Source: Acidobacteriota bacterium
GTDB lineage: Bacteria > Acidobacteriota > Terriglobia > Terriglobales > Acidobacteriaceae
Direction of reading: 5' to 3'
Assembly: GCA_028872955.1 (NCBI GenBank)
Contig: JAGWNX010000007.1
Span: 1-64,000, forward strand
Length of the DNA stretch: 64,000 nt
The notes under the pieces are model-generated. The model was given only the letters and a program-made list of their open reading frames with translations, did not search any database and was not told the DNA's origin. Position numbers and translations under genes: made by a program. Of the stretch, positions 61,526 through 64,000 are shown piece after piece. How positions within the stretch are numbered: position 1 is the stretch's first letter; every line of letters starts with the position of its first letter.

Positions 61526-64000
61526 TTACTGCACCGTCAGGTTCAGGGTGACGGACTGCGTGATCTGCACGCCGGACGTGGAGCTGGCCGTCACCTGGTA
61601 CTGGTAGGTGCCCGGCGGCGTCACCCGGATGCTTGCGTCTCCGCCGGAGCCGCACCCTGTGACACCCGCCAGCACGATGGCAGCAATGACCGCGAGCAGG
61701 CGCGTGACCAGCGCACGCCGGCTTCGCACCCAGGGCAACAGGAATAATCCTGCCAGCGCAGGCAGCACCTGCAACCCACGGCTAGGCAGCCAGTGGCCGG
61801 GAGTCGCTGGTGGTGCAGACTGCAGCGCCCCCGTGGTGAGGCTAATGCTGGTGATGGTGTTGATGGTCGCCACGGCACTCTGCGCCGCGCCTGCAAGCGT
61901 GATGCTGGACGGCAGCAGGGAGCACGTCGCGTACTGTCCGGGCTGGATAGGGCTGCAGTTGAGCACCACCGTGCCGGAGAATCCATGGATCGGAGTCAAC
62001 GTCAAGGCATAGCTGGCCGGCTTGCCCGCAGCTACGGTCGCCGCCGCCGTGCTGCCCGGCGTGGAGCCAGCCGTGCCCACGGTGAGGGTGAAGGAGCCAG
62101 GCGCAACGCCGCTTCCACTGAGTGGCACAACGTCGGGCGAGGTGGAGTCCGAGCTGGTCACCGTCAGCGCCGCCGAGCGCGGACCGGTGGTCGAGGGCGT
62201 AAAGCTCAGCGTGAGCGTGCAGCTGGCACCGGCACCCAGCGATGTCGAGGCACACGGCGAGGTGATGGCAAAGTCCCCGGCCGGCAGAACCGGACTCAAC
62301 CCGGTGACAGGGCCGTTGCCGGTGTTGGTCAGCGTCAGGGTCAGCTTCGCCGAGGAGCCCACCAGAATGGAGCCAAAGTCCAGCGCGGAGGGCGCGAGCT
62401 GCAGGTGCGAGGCCGCGCCTACGCCGGTTAGCTGCGCCGTCAGCGGCAGCGTCGTAGCGTCCGAGACGATGGCAACACTGCCCGTGCGCGTACCCGTCTG
62501 CGTCGGCGTAAAGGTTACGGTTACGCTGCAGCTGGTGCTGGCCGCCAGCGCCGTGCCCAGGCAGCTGGAGGTGGCGGCGTAGTCGCCCGTCGCGGTGATG
62601 GAGCTGAAGTTGACTGGAGTCGCCCCGGTGTTGGTTACCTGCAGGGTCTGGCTGGCCGTACTACCCAGCAATACGGTGCCAAAGTTGAGCGACGCAGGTG
62701 CCAGGGCCAGGCTGGAGGGATTGGCTGAGCCTATCAGTGAGACGAACTCGAGCGCAGTGCTGGCGTCGGACGAGATCTCAATAGCTCCCAGCCGGGTTCC
62801 GCTCCCCTGGGGTGCAAACGCCGCGATGAGGTTGCAGCTGGCGCCTGGAATCAGGGCAGAGCAACTGCTGGTGACGTTGAAGTCAGGCGTGCTCTGCACG
62901 TTCAGAATATGGAGAGTCGCCGTGCCGGTGTTGGCCAGCGTTACCGTCTGCGGGGCAGAGATGTTGCCGACCAGCGTCGGGGGAAAGGTAAGCGAGCTTT
63001 GCGACGCGGTAAAGGCCACCAGCGGCGCAGTATTCGAGGGTGCATTCACCGCGACAGGTCCTGCCGATCCCGCCAGATCCAGAAACTGCGGGCTACTGAG
63101 GGCGTCGCTCTCCACGACCAGGGTTCCACTATCGGTAGTAGCCAGGGGTGAGGTGGTTCCGGTTGCGACCTGATTGAGCGGCGTGTACTGCACCGTCACG
63201 GTACAGCTTTGCCCGGTGGCGAGCGGCTGGCCGCAGGTCGAGGTCGCCAGGAACGGCCACTCCGAGGTGACCCGCCGCACCGTAACAGGTGCCGCGGCAT
63301 GGTTGGTCAGGGTCACGGTCTGACTGGCAGACTGCCCACTGGCAACCTGGCCGAAGTTCACCACGCCACCCGGTGCAATCGTGCCCGTCAAGGCCAGCGC
63401 GTTGGCCCCGATCCCGTAGCCCTGAAAGTAGCCAAGAGCAGCGACGCTGGCAGAGCCGTCCGTGGGGTAGCCCTGGGCAAAGAGCGTCCCGGTGATGGTG
63501 GCGTTGGTGAGCGGAACAAAGCTGACGGAGAAGGTGCAACTCGCGTTTGGCGCCAGGCCCGCGCAACCCGGCCCGGTCAGCGCAAACTGCCGGGGCAGGC
63601 TGAGCGTGACGTAGAGGGCCTTGGAGGTCAGATTATTGAGCGTGAACAGGCGCGTGATGCCGACAGTCGAGGTAGGGTTGGGGCCATAGTCCGCCGTGTC
63701 TGGCACCAGTTGCAGGCCTGCGTCCTGGGTGGTGTAGGCACCGCTCAGCGGCACTGGATAGGTGCTGGTGACCAGGTTGCCCGCCAGGTTTGCCGTAACC
63801 GGCACCGTTAGGACGTCGCTTACCAGCGCACTGCCTGGCGTAAAGTTCACCGTCAGCGTGCAGGTGCCGGCGGGTGCCAGCGCAGAGCAACCGGAGGAGA
63901 CCGTGAAGCTGGCACTGGTCACCGCAGGCGTGCCCACCTGCAGCGTGGCGTTGCTGGTGTTCGTCAGGGTAATCGTCTGCTGCACGGAGGTGCTGCCGGG
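61526..64000 (-). CDS. Large ASH/choice-of-anchor-D repeat surface protein with membrane-hairpin C-terminus, 5' end outside the window
   Basis: About 825 residues are visible and the start lies beyond 64000. It carries at least six repeats of about 90-100 residues (LNFGTVLLGSTASQTLQVTN, LDFGSILVGSSAKLTLTLTN, LTFPPTLVGNISAPQTVTL). These are ASH/HYDIN-like Ig domains, each with a Cys pair (SSC...SC) before a FTP end that may be disulfide-bonded. The C-terminal domain (FTLTVGTAGST, HGFSGTVVLNCSPIQPG, AVATINTI) is split by two hydrophobic segments around VRSRR. The second ends in LAGVTGCGSGG, and the last strands (PPGTYQYQVTASSTSG, SVTLNLTVQ) follow. No adhesion function is shown. It lies 5 nt from the convergent riboflavin gene. 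Confidence 0.85.
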   Translation of the reverse strand, partial: PGSTSVQQTITLTNTSNATLQVGTPAVTSASFTVSSGCSALAPAGTCTLTVNFTPGSALVSDVLTVPVTANLAGNLVTSTYPVPLSGAYTTQDAGLQLVPDTADYGPNPTSTVGITRLFTLNNLTSKALYVTLSLPRQFALTGPGCAGLAPNASCTFSVSFVPLTNATITGTLFAQGYPTDGSASVAALGYFQGYGIGANALALTGTIAPGGVVNFGQVASGQSASQTVTLTNHAAAPVTVRRVTSEWPFLATSTCGQPLATGQSCTVTVQYTPLNQVATGTTSPLATTDSGTLVVESDALSSPQFLDLAGSAGPVAVNAPSNTAPLVAFTASQSSLTFPPTLVGNISAPQTVTLANTGTATLHILNVQSTPDFNVTSSCSALIPGASCNLIAAFAPQGSGTRLGAIEISSDASTALEFVSLIGSANPSSLALAPASLNFGTVLLGSTASQTLQVTNTGATPVNFSSITATGDYAATSSCLGTALAASTSCSVTVTFTPTQTGTRTGSVAIVSDATTLPLTAQLTGVGAASHLQLAPSALDFGSILVGSSAKLTLTLTNTGNGPVTGLSPVLPAGDFAITSPCASTSLGAGASCTLTLSFTPSTTGPRSAALTVTSSDSTSPDVVPLSGSGVAPGSFTLTVGTAGSTPGSTAAATVAAGKPASYALTLTPIHGFSGTVVLNCSPIQPGQYATCSLLPSSITLAGAAQSAVATINTITSISLTTGALQSAPPATPGHWLPSRGLQVLPALAGLFLLPWVRSRRALVTRLLAVIAAIVLAGVTGCGSGGDASIRVTPPGTYQYQVTASSTSGVQITQSVTLNLTVQ

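Noticed and set aside
61526-64000. Tandem repeats as a possible mobile or CRISPR-like array
   Set aside because: The periodicity is protein-level (ASH domains of about 90-100 aa) with diverged DNA; no short identical repeats.

Overview
The window is G+C-rich, almost fully coding DNA from a Gram-negative (diderm) bacterium. Gene content points to Acidobacteriota, most likely a Terriglobales/Acidobacteriaceae soil heterotroph (inference). The pointers are an NHL-repeat protein and a large ASH/'choice-of-anchor D' protein with the same unusual C-terminus, a Ser/Thr kinase fused to a FlgO-like domain and TPRs, a tRNA nucleotidyltransferase with a histone-H1-like tail, and a compact CcmF/CcmH heme lyase cluster. 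LpxD shows that there is an LPS outer membrane. No rRNA, tRNA, CRISPR array, transposase or phage gene was seen.

Layout. 1-646: L-fuconate dehydratase broken by an internal inversion, visible only at its right end. 0.7-2.7 kb: NHL-repeat surface protein. 2.7-8.1 kb: minus-strand run of cytochrome c maturation (ccmF, ccmH, a ccmI-like gene), a lipoprotein, a DUF4149-like protein and a ZIP transporter. 8.2-13.5 kb: single-domain response regulator, Na+/solute symporter with a tiny membrane partner, and the kinase/TPR protein. 13.6-21.1 kb: exported VirB10-like protein, enolase, STAS protein, phosphoglycerate mutase, GAF-GAF-PP2C phosphatase and deoC. 21.4-27.9 kb: a micro-ORF, hpt, an Lgt-like protein, aquaporin, SprT-like protease, three exported helical/TPR proteins and an esterase. 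27.9-34.3 kb: ileS-lspA-uvrA. 34.7-40.7 kb: TonB, chemoreceptor, an anchorless TonB-like protein, CYTH protein, Sua5 and holB. 41-47.9 kb: GH3 glycosidase, P450, tmk, a lipoprotein, lpxD and an unknown gene. 48.1-54.7 kb: tRNA nucleotidyltransferase, cytochrome c oxidase operon, a small zinc-ribbon-like protein and pdxT. 54.8-61.5 kb: pdxS, glycosyltransferase, thioesterase, recQ, a 75-aa protein and ribB(A). 61.5 kb to the end: the ASH-repeat protein, running off the window.

How the genes fit together. Most are housekeeping. Central glycolysis (eno, gpmI) has partner-switch type regulators interleaved with it (STAS; PP2C phosphatase). Respiratory capacity is present as heme attachment (ccm) and a haem-copper oxidase (cox). 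Plant-polymer and sugar use is suggested by fucD, the GH3 enzyme, the symporter and the esterase. Vitamin synthesis covers PLP (pdxST) and part of riboflavin.

The most interesting observations are these. (1) Two unrelated surface proteins share an Ig-like C-terminal domain interrupted by a membrane hairpin that ends in a lipobox-like Cys, which could be an internal lipoprotein signal. (2) The riboflavin enzyme has a GTP cyclohydrolase II half without its catalytic signatures (RibBX-like). (3) The Lgt homologue lacks the essential His. (4) fucD carries an inversion breakpoint at a palindrome. (5) Three exported proteins of unknown function form an operon-like set. Starts were re-chosen from the ORF track wherever upstream extensions overlapped neighbouring genes; each such choice is stated.
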